Notes under the pieces: model-generated
What the model was told of the DNA's origin: nothing
The model's input: only the letters and a program-made list of their open reading frames with translations
Databases searched by the model: none
Part shown: positions 26,599 to 36,603 of the stretch, piece after piece
How positions within the stretch are numbered: position 1 is the first letter of the stretch
Layout: each line of letters begins with the position of its first letter
Origin: Microbacterium sp. MYb45
GTDB taxonomy: Bacteria; Actinomycetota; Actinomycetes; Actinomycetales; Microbacteriaceae
DNA: 64,000 nt
Reading direction: 5' to 3'
Assembly: GCF_002979655.1 (NCBI RefSeq)
Contig: NZ_PCPG01000009.1
Location: 1-64,000, forward strand
Position numbers and translations under genes: made by a program

Positions 26599-27521
26599 CC
26601 CGGCGCCAGCGTGGCGAGCTCGCCGAGCAGGGGCGGATCCGCGCCCGGCCGGGAGACGGTGACCGCTGCCGCGCGAGCGCTGAAACGCAGCAGCTCGGCG
26701 ACGGCGCGGGTATCGATGCCCCGCAGAGTCTCGCGCGAGTCCGCGGAATCGAGGCCGAGATCGAGGAGGCCGTGGATGAGCGCGCTCATGAAGGTGTCAC
26801 CCGCCCCGACCGTGTCCACGACCTCCACCTGCCGGCCGGGGACATGCGTCACGCCGTCGCGGGTCACGGCGAAAGCTCCGCTCGCGCCCTTCGTGACCAC
26901 GATCACGGACGGCCCCTGCTGCAGCCATGACCGGGCCACGTCGAGGAGGTCGATGCCGGGATACAGCCACGCGAGATCCTCGTCGCTGGCTTTCACGAGG
27001 TCGGCGAGGCCCACGAAGCTCTCCACGTCGGCGACGGCCCGACGATGGTCGGGGAGGAGCGCCGGTCGCACATTGGGGTCGTACGTGATCAGCGATGTCT
27101 CCCGCATCTCCGCGAGGTGCGCGCGCACGACCGCGGCCCCCGGTGCCATCAGGGCGGCGATGGAGCCGGTGTGCACGATCCCGAGATCGTCGCTGCCAGC
27201 CGGCGCGGCCTCATCCAGGGACCAGGAGATGTCGAACTCGTAGCGAGCCGAACCGGAATCGTCGAGGTGCGCGGTCGCCGTCGCCGTCCGCGTCGTCGCC
27301 GAAGAGGTGACCCGGACTCCCGCCTTCGTCAGCCACTCGCGCACCTGCTGGCCGTGCGGATCGTCTCCGAGCTGGGTCAGGAAGTGCGCGGTGTCGCCGA
27401 GGCGACCGAGCGCGAGCGCGACGTTGGCAGGACTCCCGCCCGGGCTCTCGTCGATGCGCCCCTCTCCGCGATGGACGACATCGACGAGAGCTTCTCCGAT
27501 GACGAGGACGTGACGGCTCAT
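26595..27521 (-). CDS. PfkB-family carbohydrate kinase, probable fructokinase
   Basis: A 308-residue ribokinase-fold enzyme, likely ATP:D-fructose 6-phosphotransferase. Markers are VIGEALVDVVHR at the start, the substrate motif GGSPANVALALGRLG, and the anion-hole/catalytic signature DTVGAGDTFMSALIHG near residue 240. The gene overlaps the ABM gene by 4 bases and ends the operon that carries a fructose-type importer, which supports fructose as substrate. Confidence 0.9.
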   Translation of the reverse strand: MSRHVLVIGEALVDVVHRGEGRIDESPGGSPANVALALGRLGDTAHFLTQLGDDPHGQQVREWLTKAGVRVTSSATTRTATATAHLDDSGSARYEFDISWSLDEAAPAGSDDLGIVHTGSIAALMAPGAAVVRAHLAEMRETSLITYDPNVRPALLPDHRRAVADVESFVGLADLVKASDEDLAWLYPGIDLLDVARSWLQQGPSVIVVTKGASGAFAVTRDGVTHVPGRQVEVVDTVGAGDTFMSALIHGLLDLGLDSADSRETLRGIDTRAVAELLRFSARAAAVTVSRPGADPPLLGELATLAPG

Positions 27522-27822
27522 GAACGCCCGGTGGGCGTCAGGAAGGAGAGGATGCTCTGCGGTTCCACGATCCTCGGCACGAGCGCGGCGTTGAACGCGC
27601 GCCCGGCCTCCGCGCCGAGGTGCGCGTCGAACGCCTCCCGGTCCCGATAACGCTCGAAGACGACGAAACGGTGCGGGTCCTCGGCTCTGCGATAGACCTC
27701 GAAGGTCTCGTTGCCGGGTTCGGCCCGCACGGTCTCCGCGTACTCCTGGATCAGGGCGCCGACCTCGTCGGCCGCGGCGGGCAGCGCCGTGAACTCGGCG
27801 GAGAGGACGACCTGGCTGTCGC

Positions 27823-27826
<4 letters not shown>
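27518..27826 (-). CDS. Small ABM-domain protein in the fructose operon
   Basis: A 102-residue dimeric alpha-beta barrel protein of the antibiotic biosynthesis monooxygenase (YgiN-like) family; RFVVFERYRDREAFDAHL is the family signature. Both ends overlap their neighbours by 4 bases, so it is an integral part of the fructose operon. Members of this fold can be quinol monooxygenases or, in related families, sugar mutarotases. A mutarotase-like role here is only an inference from position. Confidence 0.85.
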
Positions 27827-28619
<793 letters not shown>

Positions 28620-28623
<4 letters not shown>

Positions 28624-29651
28624 TTGCGTACCTTTCGGATCCACTGGTCGATGGCGACCGCGACGATGACGAGGATGCCGATCGCGAGGGTCTGGTAGAG
28701 ACCGTCGACGCCGGCGAGGAAGAGGCCGTTGCGGAAGACGCCGACGATGATGGCGCCCAGCAGGGTGCCCCAGATGATGCCGCGGCCGCCGAACAGCGAG
28801 GTCCCGCCGATCACGACGGCCGTGATGGAGTCGAGGTTGAGGTCGGCGCCGGCGTTCGGGCTGGCTGCTCCCGATCGGCCGATCTGGATCCAGGCGGCGA
28901 CGGCGAGGATGGCCCCGGCCGCGATGTAGACGCTGAACAGCACCTTCTTGGTCGAGATGCCGGCGAGGCGCGCGGCATCCGCGTCGTCCCCGACGGCGTA
29001 CACGTGGCGACCCCAGGCGGTGCGGCCGAGGATGTACGCGACGAGGGCGTACAGCGCGAGCATGATCAGCACGCCCACGGTGAGGCGGACGTCGCCGATC
29101 GGCAGCGCGGTGGCTGTCCAGGTGAGCAGCTCGGGCATGTCCGACTTCCGGATCGTCTGGCCGCCGCTGTAGAGCAGGGTCAGGGCGATGAAGACGTTGA
29201 ACGTACCGAGCGTCGCGATGAACGGAGGCAGCTTCACGCGGGTGACGAGCAGACCGTTCAGGGCTCCCGCGGCGAGAGCGGCGATGAGCCCGGCGAGCAG
29301 GGCGATGGGCGCGGGGAGGCCGTTGTTCGCGGCGGTCTGCGCCATGACCATCGAGGTGCCGATCATCAGGGCGCCCACGGAGAGGTCGATGCCCGCGGTG
29401 AGGATGATGAGCGTCTGCGCGATGGCGACGGTGCCGACGACCGAGACCTGGTCGAGCACGAGGGAGAGGTTCGCCGCGGCGAAGAAGCGGGGGTTGATCG
29501 CGCCGAACACGATGACCGCGATGACGAGCACGACGGCGGGACTGATCGCCGGGTACCGGTGCAGGACGCCGCGGACGCGATCCACCGGCGTGCGGTGGTC
29601 GAGGAACTCGGCGGCGAGATCCAGAGAGGATGTGGGGGCTGTTTGCGTCAC
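28620..29651 (-). CDS. ABC sugar transporter permease, FrcC/RbsC type
   Basis: A 343-residue inner-membrane permease of the CUT2 family with eight to ten hydrophobic segments. Family blocks are TAGIDLSVGALMI, TLGTFNVFIALTLLYSGG and TAVVIGGTSLFGGRGIIWGTLLGA. It forms the channel with FrcA-type ATPase and the binding protein, whose gene precedes it by 74 bases. Fructose is the inferred substrate because of the fructokinase and the fructanase in the same regulon. Confidence 0.93.
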
Positions 29652-29725
29652 GATGTCACTTCCGTAGGTCGTTCCGGGGATGCCGCGGGCCGGTGTGCGG
29701 CCCGCGGCATCCGCAGGAGTACTGC

Positions 29726-30838
29726 TTACTCGCCGCCCCAGCAGATGCCGGAGGCTTCGGCGGTGTCGATCGACTTCACGCCGTCGACGGGCTGGTCGGT
29801 CACGAGCTCGACGCCGGTGTTGAAGAAGTCGAGGCCCTCGGAGTTCGCAGGCTTCGTGCCGTCGTTGACGAGGTCGACGATCGCCTGGACGCCGAGCTCG
29901 GCCATCTTCACCGGGTACTGCTGGCTCGTCGCGTCGATGATCCCGTCTTCGACCTGACCGACGCCGGCACAGCCGCCGTCGATCGAGACGATCAGGACGT
30001 CGTCCTTGCTCTTGCCCGCGGCTTCGAGGGCCTGGTAGGCGCCGTAGGCGGCCGGCTCGTTGATCGTGTAGACGACGTTGATGTCGGAGTTCTTGGCGAG
30101 GAGGTTCTCCATCGCGGTGCGCCCGCCGTCTTCGGCGCCCTGCGACGCCTCGTTGCCGACGAGCGTGTACGAGCCGCCCTTGCCGCCGCTGTACGAGCCG
30201 TCGGATTCCTCGTCGCCGTTGACCTGGTCGTCGCCGAGCTCGATGCCCATGCCGTCGAGGAAGCCCTGATCGCGGTTGTAGTCCACGCTCACGGCCTTGT
30301 CGTCGAACAGGTCGATCATTCCGATCACGGCGTCTTCACCGTCGAGCGTCGCCGCGGTCCACTGGCCGATGTACTGGCCGGCGAGGAAGTTGTCGGTCGC
30401 GAACGTGATGTCCACGGCGTCGGCGGGGTCGGGTGCGGTGTCGAGGGCGATCACGAAGATCCCCGCGTCGCGGGCCTTGTCGATCGCGTCGAGCACGGCC
30501 GGGCCGTTGGGGGTGATCAGGATGCCCTTGTCGCCCTTGGAGATCGCCGCCTCGATGGCCTGGATCTGGGTGTCCTCATCGCCGTCCTCCTTGCCGGCGG
30601 CGAGGGTGAGCGAGACGCCGTCCTTCTCGGCCGCGGCCTTGGCGCCGTCCTGCATCGCCACGAAGAACGGGTTGGAGTTGGTCTTCACGATGAGCGAGAC
30701 GCCGATCGTGTCGTCATCGGAACCGCCGCCGCCGGCGTTCGTGCCGCCGGAGCAGCCGGTCAGCGTCAGCGCAAGACCTGCCGACACCGAGACCGCGGCC
30801 AGAACGGCGCGGGTGAATCGTGGGGTGTGCTTCGTCAT
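29726..30838 (-). CDS. ABC sugar transporter, substrate-binding lipoprotein (FrcB type)
   Basis: A 370-residue secreted binding protein. The signal peptide AVLAAVSVSAGLALTLTGC ends in a lipobox Cys, followed by a Gly/Asp linker. The mature part starts IGVSLIVKTNSNPFFVAMQDGAK, the CUT2 pattern, and includes ALDTAPDPADAVD and VVYTINEPAAYGAY. It captures fructose or a related sugar released by the cell-surface levanase. GAGAGGAAC lies before the ATG at 30838. It is the first and probably most strongly expressed gene of the leftward operon. Confidence 0.92.
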   Translation of the reverse strand: MTKHTPRFTRAVLAAVSVSAGLALTLTGCSGGTNAGGGGSDDDTIGVSLIVKTNSNPFFVAMQDGAKAAAEKDGVSLTLAAGKEDGDEDTQIQAIEAAISKGDKGILITPNGPAVLDAIDKARDAGIFVIALDTAPDPADAVDITFATDNFLAGQYIGQWTAATLDGEDAVIGMIDLFDDKAVSVDYNRDQGFLDGMGIELGDDQVNGDEESDGSYSGGKGGSYTLVGNEASQGAEDGGRTAMENLLAKNSDINVVYTINEPAAYGAYQALEAAGKSKDDVLIVSIDGGCAGVGQVEDGIIDATSQQYPVKMAELGVQAIVDLVNDGTKPANSEGLDFFNTGVELVTDQPVDGVKSIDTAEASGICWGGE

Positions 30839-30866
30839 TGAGTTCCTCTCGGCCGTCGTCGCCCGG

Positions 30867-30916
30867 TTGACAACGATGTCAAGGGCAGTTCTAGTCGATC
30901 GCTCAAGTAGAGTCAA
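30867..30916. promoter_or_regulatory. Divergent promoters and operator of the fructose operon
   Basis: TTGACAACGATGTCAA (30867-30882) is a near-perfect 16-bp palindrome. For the leftward operon a promoter TTGACT (30911-30916), 17-base spacer, TAGAAC (30888-30893) places the operator right at the start of transcription. On the plus strand the operator's own TTGACA (30867-30872) with 17 bases to TCTAGT (30890-30895) could be the LacI gene promoter, so one site would control both. Confidence 0.8.
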
Positions 30917-30944
30917 GTCACCCTTCAGGAAATGAGACTCAAGC

Positions 30945-30960
30945 GTGACATCGATGTCGA
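30945..30960. promoter_or_regulatory. Second operator, overlapping the LacI start codon
   Basis: GTGACATCGATGTCGA matches TTGACATCGATGTCAA at 14 of 16 positions and includes the GTG start of the regulator gene. This position suggests autoregulation. Confidence 0.65.
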
Positions 30961-31994
30961 CAACTCCGGCACACCGGCCCCGCGCGACGATGAAGCACGT
31001 CGCCGCGCTCGCAGGCGTCGGCGTCAAGACGGTGTCCCGCGTGATCAACGACGAGCCGAACGTGACCGAGGCCACGGCGGAACGGGTGTGGAACGCGGTT
31101 CGCGAACTCGACTATCAGCTCGACCTGCAGGCGGGGAGTCTGCGCCGCGCCGATGGGCGCACCCGCACCCTGGGGCTCCTGGTCGGAAGCGTGGACAACC
31201 CGTTCGCCGGCGCCATCCATCGTGCCGTCGAAGACATCGCATCCGCCCGCGGCGTCGCCGTCTTCGCCTCGAGCATGGATGACGATGCCGGGCGGGAGTC
31301 GGAGGCCGTGCGGGCATTCCTCCAGCGCCGTGTCGACGGGCTGATCCTCACCACGGCCAGCGATCACCCCGAGTATCTGCCCCTGCTCCGCGAGCGTGGC
31401 CTTCCCGTCGTCTACGTCGACCGTGAGCCGGTCGAGCCCGAGGTCGACAGCGTCGCCAGCGACAACCGCGCGGGGGCGGCCGCCGCGACCGCGCATCTGC
31501 TCGCGCACGGGCATCGGCGCATCGCGCTGCTCACCGACCGGCTCGACCTCATCACCGCCCGCGAGCGACGGCAGGGCTACTTCGATGCGCTCGCCGAGGC
31601 CGGCGTGCCGGTGGCGGAGGAACTGATCGTCACGGGCCTGCGCGATGCGGAGGATGCGCAGGCCGCGCTCGCCGATCTCCTCGCGTCGGACGCCCCGCCC
31701 ACCGCGGTCTTCAGCGCACAGAACCTCATCACGATCGGAGCTGTGCACGCGCTCCGCGCCGCCGGTCTCTCCCGGTCGACCGCCCTCGTCGGCTTCGACG
31801 ACGTCGCGCTCGCCGACCTCATGGATCCGGGTGTGACCGTGGTCGCGCAAGACCCACAGCGCATGGGAACTCTCGCGGCCGAGAGGCTGTTCGCGCTCCT
31901 CGGTGACGACGACGACGCCCCGGTGAAGACCGTCGTCCCGGTCGCGCTGATCCCGCGAGGAAGCGGCGAGATCGCTCCGCAGTCGACCTCCTGA
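30945..31994 (+). CDS. LacI-family regulator of fructan use
   Basis: A 349-residue repressor. The helix-turn-helix MKHVAALAGVGVKTVSRVIN starts at residue 16; the hinge follows and the effector domain shows HGHRRIALLTDR and TALVGFDDVALADL. It lies between the fructose importer operon and the levanase gene, and copies of one operator precede all three transcription units. It should therefore coordinate extracellular fructan cleavage with fructose uptake. No good ribosome site is seen before GTG 30945; ATG 30954 and ATG 30990 are alternative starts. Confidence 0.9.
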   Translation: MTSMSTTPAHRPRATMKHVAALAGVGVKTVSRVINDEPNVTEATAERVWNAVRELDYQLDLQAGSLRRADGRTRTLGLLVGSVDNPFAGAIHRAVEDIASARGVAVFASSMDDDAGRESEAVRAFLQRRVDGLILTTASDHPEYLPLLRERGLPVVYVDREPVEPEVDSVASDNRAGAAAATAHLLAHGHRRIALLTDRLDLITARERRQGYFDALAEAGVPVAEELIVTGLRDAEDAQAALADLLASDAPPTAVFSAQNLITIGAVHALRAAGLSRSTALVGFDDVALADLMDPGVTVVAQDPQRMGTLAAERLFALLGDDDDAPVKTVVPVALIPRGSGEIAPQSTS

Positions 31995-32043
31995 TCGCTG
32001 TTGCGTCTCCCGGCGGCAACCCCCTAAGCTCCTGCATCAACGG

Positions 32044-32059
32044 TTGACATCGATGTCAA
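32044..32059. promoter_or_regulatory. Third operator, before the GH32 gene
   Basis: TTGACATCGATGTCAA is a perfect 16-bp palindrome ending 30 bases before the GH32 start. It defines the consensus for the two sites near 30.9 kb. Confidence 0.85.
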
Positions 32060-32089
32060 TCCTCTGATCGCACGAAGGAGAGCGAACCG

Positions 32090-35000
32090 TTGCCTGATCC
32101 CAGACGTCCGCGTCGGACGCAGTCCCGCATGCCCGGAAGCATCATCATCGGCGGGGCGGTGAGCGCGATGCTGGCCCTCGGCTGCGTGCTCCCCGCGGCG
32201 GCCGCCGAACCTCAGCCGGGGGAGGAGCAGTACCGTCCGCTGATCCACTTCACGCCCGAGAAGAACTGGATGAACGATCCGAACGGCATGGTCTACGTCG
32301 ACGGGACGTATCACCTCTTCTACCAGCACAATCCGGCCGGAACGCGGTGGGGGAACATGAGCTGGGGGCACGCCACCTCGTCGGATCTGCTGCACTGGGA
32401 GGAGCAGCCGCTGGCGATCGGGCAGACGTTCGATGAGGACGGCGACTCCATCGAGGACATCTTCTCGGGGTCGATCGTCGTCGACGAGGACAACTCCGCC
32501 GGCTTCGGCCCGGCCGGATCGAAGCCGCTCGTCGCGATCTACACCTCCGCGTACACGGCCAAGCACCCGGAGCACGCGGGGCTCCAGGCCCAGTCGCTCG
32601 CGTACAGCCTCGACGACGGACAGACCTGGACCAAGTACGACGGCAACCCCGTGCTGGATCGGAACTCGGCGAACTTCCGCGACCCGAAGGTGTTCTGGTA
32701 CGACGGGCCGGCCGGTTCGTACTGGGTCATGACGACGGTCGAAGCGCTCGACCACAAGGTGGTCCTGTACAAGAGCACCGACCTCAAGTCGTGGGAGCAC
32801 CTGTCCGACTTCGGACCCGCGAACTCGACGGCCGGCATCTGGGAATGTCCCGACCTGTTCGAGCTGCCGGTCGACGGCGACCCCGAGAACACCAAGTGGG
32901 TCATGGTGGTCAATCTCAACCCCGGTGCGGTCAACGGCGGGAGCGGAGGGCAGTACTTCGTCGGCGATTTCGACGGCGTGACCTTCACCTCCGAGACCAC
33001 CGACGGTCCGGGGGAGCTGCCGGCGGGCACGACGTTCGCGGGCTTCGACGACGGTGACTACGACGGCTGGACCGTCTCCAACGAGCCCGGCAACTGGGCG
33101 AACGGGCCGTGGGGAAGTGTGCCGGCCGCGGGTGCCTTGGAGGGCCAGAGCCCGGTCACGGGCTTCGTCGGGGAGGGGCTCGCCAACAGTTTCCTCGACC
33201 ACGACTGGGCGATCGGCACCCTGGAATCGCCCGAGTTCACCGTCGAGGACGACTACATCAACCTGCTCGTCGGCGGGGGCAAGCATCCTCATGTGCCGGG
33301 TGGCCAGATCGGCAATGAGCCACCCAAGGGGCGCACGATCTTCGACTTCGAACTGCCCGAAGGGGAGACGCTGCAGAGCACGGGCTGGGAGCTCACGGGC
33401 GACCTCGCCGTCGATCCGGCGCGGAACCCCGCGACCCAGGGCGGGGAGTACTACCTGGGCGAGAAGCGCGTGAACACCTTCGAGGGCGGCCCGAGCGGCG
33501 ACGCGAACGTCGGCACGATGACCTCGCCGACGTTCACGATCGACGGCGACTACGCGTCGTTCCTGATCGGCGGCGGTCGCCGGGACGACGGAACGCTCCA
33601 GGCGGAGCTGGTCGTCGACGGTGAGGCGGTGCGCACCGCGACCGGACGCGACGGCGGTGAGCTCGACTGGGTCTCGTGGGACGTGGCCGAGTTCGAGGGT
33701 CGCGATGCGCAGCTGCGCATCCGCGACGAGGCGACGGGCGGGTGGGGGCATCTGACCTTCGACCAGCTCGTGATCGGCGACGAGGAATCGAGGAAGCGGT
33801 CGAACGAGACGAGCGTGAACCTGATCGTCGGCGGCGACGTGGTGCGCAGCGCCACCGGCTCGAACAGCGAGAACCTCGACTGGGCGTCGTGGGACGTCGA
33901 GGAGTTCCGGGGCACGCAGGCGACGATCCGCGCCGTCGACAACAACCGGCAGGGGTGGGGGCACCTCCTGTTCGACCAGGTGACCTTCTCGGATGCACCG
34001 GTCCCGACCGCGCTCGAGGGCTACGACTGGCTCGACTGGGGACGCGACTACTACGCCGCGGTGTCGTACTTCGGCACGCCGTCCGGATCCCGGATCATGC
34101 AGGGCTGGATGAACAACTGGGACTACGCCGGTGACATCCCGACCTCGACGTGGCGCGGCTCGATGAGCCTGCCGCGAGAGGTCGTGCTCACCGACACGGC
34201 CGAGGGGCCGCGTCTGCGCCAGCAGGTGGTCTCGCAGATCGACGGGCAGCTCGACACGAAGGCGGCCAAGACCCTCAGCGATGTCGCGGTCGATGGTGAC
34301 ACGGCACTCGGGCTGGCCGCCGAGGTGGCGAAGCTCGACGTGACGCTGCGCCCGGGCGATGCGGATGCGGCGGGGATCACGGTGTTCTCCGACGGGAAGA
34401 AGGGAACGCAGATCGGCTACGACACCCGATCCGGCAGGCTCTTCGTCGACCGGACGAACTCCGGCAACGTGGGCTTCCACCCGTCGTTCCCGTCGATCTC
34501 GGACGCTCCGCTCGCGCTCGATGAGGACGGCACCGTCACGCTCGAGATCTATCTGGATCGGGCGTCGGTCGAGCTGTTCACCGGCGACGGGATGCTGTCG
34601 ATCACCGATCAGGTGTTCCCCGAGGCGGGGGCCACGGCTGTCTCCGCCTGGTCTCGCGGTGGCGCGGCCACCATCGAGGACATCACGGTCACGCCGCTCA
34701 CGCCCACCATGTGGCAGGTGCCCGATCCTGTCGAGGAGGCGGCGATCACGCTCAGCAGCAAGACGGTGAAGGCCGGTGGCACGGTCACCGTCTCGGGTAC
34801 CGGGTTCGAGCCCGGGGCTGATGTGAAGCTCGAACTCAGGTCGGATCCCGTCTCGCTGGGGGCGGCGACGGCCGACGCGAACGGAGACTTCCGTCAGCAG
34901 GTGACGATTCCCGCGGCCACGCCGGTCGGGGCGCACACGCTCGTCGTGCTGCGAGCGGATGGCACCGAGCTGTCGGCGCCGCTGACGGTCACCGCGCGAG

Positions 35001-35200
35001 ACGGCGGGGGTGGTGTCGGTGGCGGAACCGGGGGTACCGGTGGCGGTGCGGCCGTGGATCCGGGCGGCGACGGCAGCGGATTGCCGGGCGGTCTGGCGAA
35101 CACCGGTGCCGAGCCGTGGCTGCTGCTGGCGGCCGGTGTCCTGACCGTTCTCACCGGTGCCGCACTCCTGCGGCATCGCCGCAGGAGTCGCCTCCGCTGA
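32090..35200 (+). CDS. Cell-wall-anchored GH32 levanase/inulinase
   Basis: A 1036-residue secreted fructan hydrolase. A signal peptide ends AAAA near residue 40. The five-bladed propeller has WMNDPNG (nucleophile Asp63), FRDP (197-199) and WECP (acid/base Glu252). About residues 310-640 are an insert of two similar beta-rich modules between propeller blades. The propeller resumes at LDWGRDYYA, followed by the GH32 C-terminal sandwich, an Ig-like repeat (near 885-965), a Gly-rich linker, the sorting signal LANTG, a membrane helix and a basic tail. LAxTG fits class E sortases. TTG 32090 has GAAGGAG 9 bases upstream; the next ATG (32129) would cut the signal's n-region. Confidence 0.92.
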   Translation: MPDPRRPRRTQSRMPGSIIIGGAVSAMLALGCVLPAAAAEPQPGEEQYRPLIHFTPEKNWMNDPNGMVYVDGTYHLFYQHNPAGTRWGNMSWGHATSSDLLHWEEQPLAIGQTFDEDGDSIEDIFSGSIVVDEDNSAGFGPAGSKPLVAIYTSAYTAKHPEHAGLQAQSLAYSLDDGQTWTKYDGNPVLDRNSANFRDPKVFWYDGPAGSYWVMTTVEALDHKVVLYKSTDLKSWEHLSDFGPANSTAGIWECPDLFELPVDGDPENTKWVMVVNLNPGAVNGGSGGQYFVGDFDGVTFTSETTDGPGELPAGTTFAGFDDGDYDGWTVSNEPGNWANGPWGSVPAAGALEGQSPVTGFVGEGLANSFLDHDWAIGTLESPEFTVEDDYINLLVGGGKHPHVPGGQIGNEPPKGRTIFDFELPEGETLQSTGWELTGDLAVDPARNPATQGGEYYLGEKRVNTFEGGPSGDANVGTMTSPTFTIDGDYASFLIGGGRRDDGTLQAELVVDGEAVRTATGRDGGELDWVSWDVAEFEGRDAQLRIRDEATGGWGHLTFDQLVIGDEESRKRSNETSVNLIVGGDVVRSATGSNSENLDWASWDVEEFRGTQATIRAVDNNRQGWGHLLFDQVTFSDAPVPTALEGYDWLDWGRDYYAAVSYFGTPSGSRIMQGWMNNWDYAGDIPTSTWRGSMSLPREVVLTDTAEGPRLRQQVVSQIDGQLDTKAAKTLSDVAVDGDTALGLAAEVAKLDVTLRPGDADAAGITVFSDGKKGTQIGYDTRSGRLFVDRTNSGNVGFHPSFPSISDAPLALDEDGTVTLEIYLDRASVELFTGDGMLSITDQVFPEAGATAVSAWSRGGAATIEDITVTPLTPTMWQVPDPVEEAAITLSSKTVKAGGTVTVSGTGFEPGADVKLELRSDPVSLGAATADANGDFRQQVTIPAATPVGAHTLVVLRADGTELSAPLTVTARDGGGGVGGGTGGTGGGAAVDPGGDGSGLPGGLANTGAEPWLLLAAGVLTVLTGAALLRHRRRSRLR

Positions 35201-35246
35201 TGCCGAGTCGGCGTGTGGGGCGCAGTGCATCTGCGTCCCACACGCC
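35164..35246 (+). terminator. Double hairpin at the end of the GH32 gene
   Basis: Within the last codons, ACTCCTGCGGC (35164-35174) pairs perfectly with GCCGCAGGAGT (35178-35188) around a 3-base loop. Beyond the stop, 35210-35225 pairs with 35231-35246 with one mismatch (outer arms GGCGTGTGGG / CCCACACGCC). The second stem is the likely terminator and lies before the convergent AI-2E-family gene. Confidence 0.75.
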
Positions 35247-35297
35247 GTCGGGCTGCGGCGCTCCGGTCAGATCGTGCAAACGATCCTCGACGCGAGG

Positions 35298-36425
35298 TCA
35301 CTCGCTGGGCGGCTCGGTCTGACGATTCTGGCGCGGAATCCATACTTTCCGGATGATGATCAGAATCGACGCCGTCAGCGGGATGGCGACGAGTGCCCCG
35401 AGCAGTCCCAGGAGTGTGGCGCCGATCATCGCCCCGATGATCACCAGCACTCCGGGCACCGCCGCTGCCTTGCCCATGATGCGTGGCGTGACGACGTACG
35501 CCTCCACCTGGATGTAGACGAGGTAGCACACCACGAAGACCAACGCTGCCGTCGGGCTGACGAGCAGCGTCGCGACGCCGCCGATGACCAGGAACACGAG
35601 GGAGCCGATCATCGGGACCAGGGTGACGAAAAAGGCGACGATGGCCATGACCGCGGGCACGGAGGAGCCGACGGCGAGTTGGATCACGAACACCACGAGC
35701 GCGTTGATGGCCGACAGCGTGACGCCGCCCGCGACGACCGCCCCGACCGACTGCGTGATCTCGTCCAGGAGAGCGACGAAGCGGTCTCGCCGATACAGCG
35801 GGATGAGATTCGCGATCGCCCCTCGAATGCTCTGCAGGGAGGAGATGAAGTACAGGGTGAGCACGACGACCATGATGAAGCTCGAGATCGCGCCGATCAC
35901 CCCGAATCCCGCTTTCAGCACTCCTCCGGAGATCGCGAGGAAGGAGGAGAGCGTGGTGAGCGACCGCAGGCCGTCGGCGATGAGGGCGGAGAGGTCGACG
36001 CCGAGATTCGCCTCGAGTGTGAGGTACCAGCCGCTCTGCTGCACGGCGGCGATGGTCTCTGGGGCGGCCTCGATCGCCGCGGAGACCTGACGGACCGTTG
36101 CCGGGACGAGGATGAGCAGGATCGCCGCGACGACTCCGAGGAAGATGACAGCGACGATGGTGACGCCCGCCCCGCGGCTCAACCCTCGACGTTCGAGGGC
36201 ACGCACGGCGGGATCGAGGCCCAGGGCCAGGAACATGCCGAGGAAGATGGAGATGAGAACCGTCGAGACACCGGCGACGGTGGCGGCCAGCGCGATGGCG
36301 AGGAGGACGCCCACCGCGACGGAGAAGCCGGAGAGCAGCGGCTTCGCGGGGAGCACGAGCTGAAGCCGCGGAGCTCGCCGTCCGCGCTCTCGGCCCGCGC
36401 TCAGCCCGGATTCTCTCTCGTCCAT
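35298..36425 (-). CDS. AI-2E family transporter
   Basis: A 375-residue integral membrane protein of the PF01594 family (TqsA/YdiK type). It has about seven to eight hydrophobic segments; LTLYFISS mid-protein and the C-terminal TPRIMGKAAAVPGVLVIIGAMIGATLLGLLG region are typical. Members export various small molecules and the name does not prove autoinducer-2 transport. It is monocistronic and convergent to the GH32 gene. Confidence 0.9.
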   Translation of the reverse strand: MDERESGLSAGRERGRRAPRLQLVLPAKPLLSGFSVAVGVLLAIALAATVAGVSTVLISIFLGMFLALGLDPAVRALERRGLSRGAGVTIVAVIFLGVVAAILLILVPATVRQVSAAIEAAPETIAAVQQSGWYLTLEANLGVDLSALIADGLRSLTTLSSFLAISGGVLKAGFGVIGAISSFIMVVVLTLYFISSLQSIRGAIANLIPLYRRDRFVALLDEITQSVGAVVAGGVTLSAINALVVFVIQLAVGSSVPAVMAIVAFFVTLVPMIGSLVFLVIGGVATLLVSPTAALVFVVCYLVYIQVEAYVVTPRIMGKAAAVPGVLVIIGAMIGATLLGLLGALVAIPLTASILIIIRKVWIPRQNRQTEPPSE

Positions 36426-36502
36426 ACGTGCACGCTACGCACGGACCACGGCGCTCACGTGTGCCCCCTCACCCGTTCCTGGTGACCGCGGGGACACAGT
36501 CC

Positions 36503-36508
36503 TATAAT
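36503..36508 (+). promoter_or_regulatory. Consensus -10 hexamer before the secreted-protein gene
   Basis: A perfect TATAAT stands about 95 bases ahead of the ATG at 36604 in an otherwise GC-rich stretch. No good -35 is visible 16-18 bases upstream, so it may depend on an activator or an extended element. Confidence 0.5.
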
Positions 36509-36603
36509 CGCTGACACGCGTCCGCGCGGGCCGAGCACGACCTCTCCCGCAGGGCCGACACAACTTCACCACGATCAGACGCATCGGGAAGGTTGGCGAG
36601 ACT

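Noticed and set aside
32024..35230. 1068-residue open frame on the minus strand opposite the GH32 gene
   Set aside because: It is the antisense frame of the levanase, with the compositional look of a high-GC shadow and no recognisable domain.
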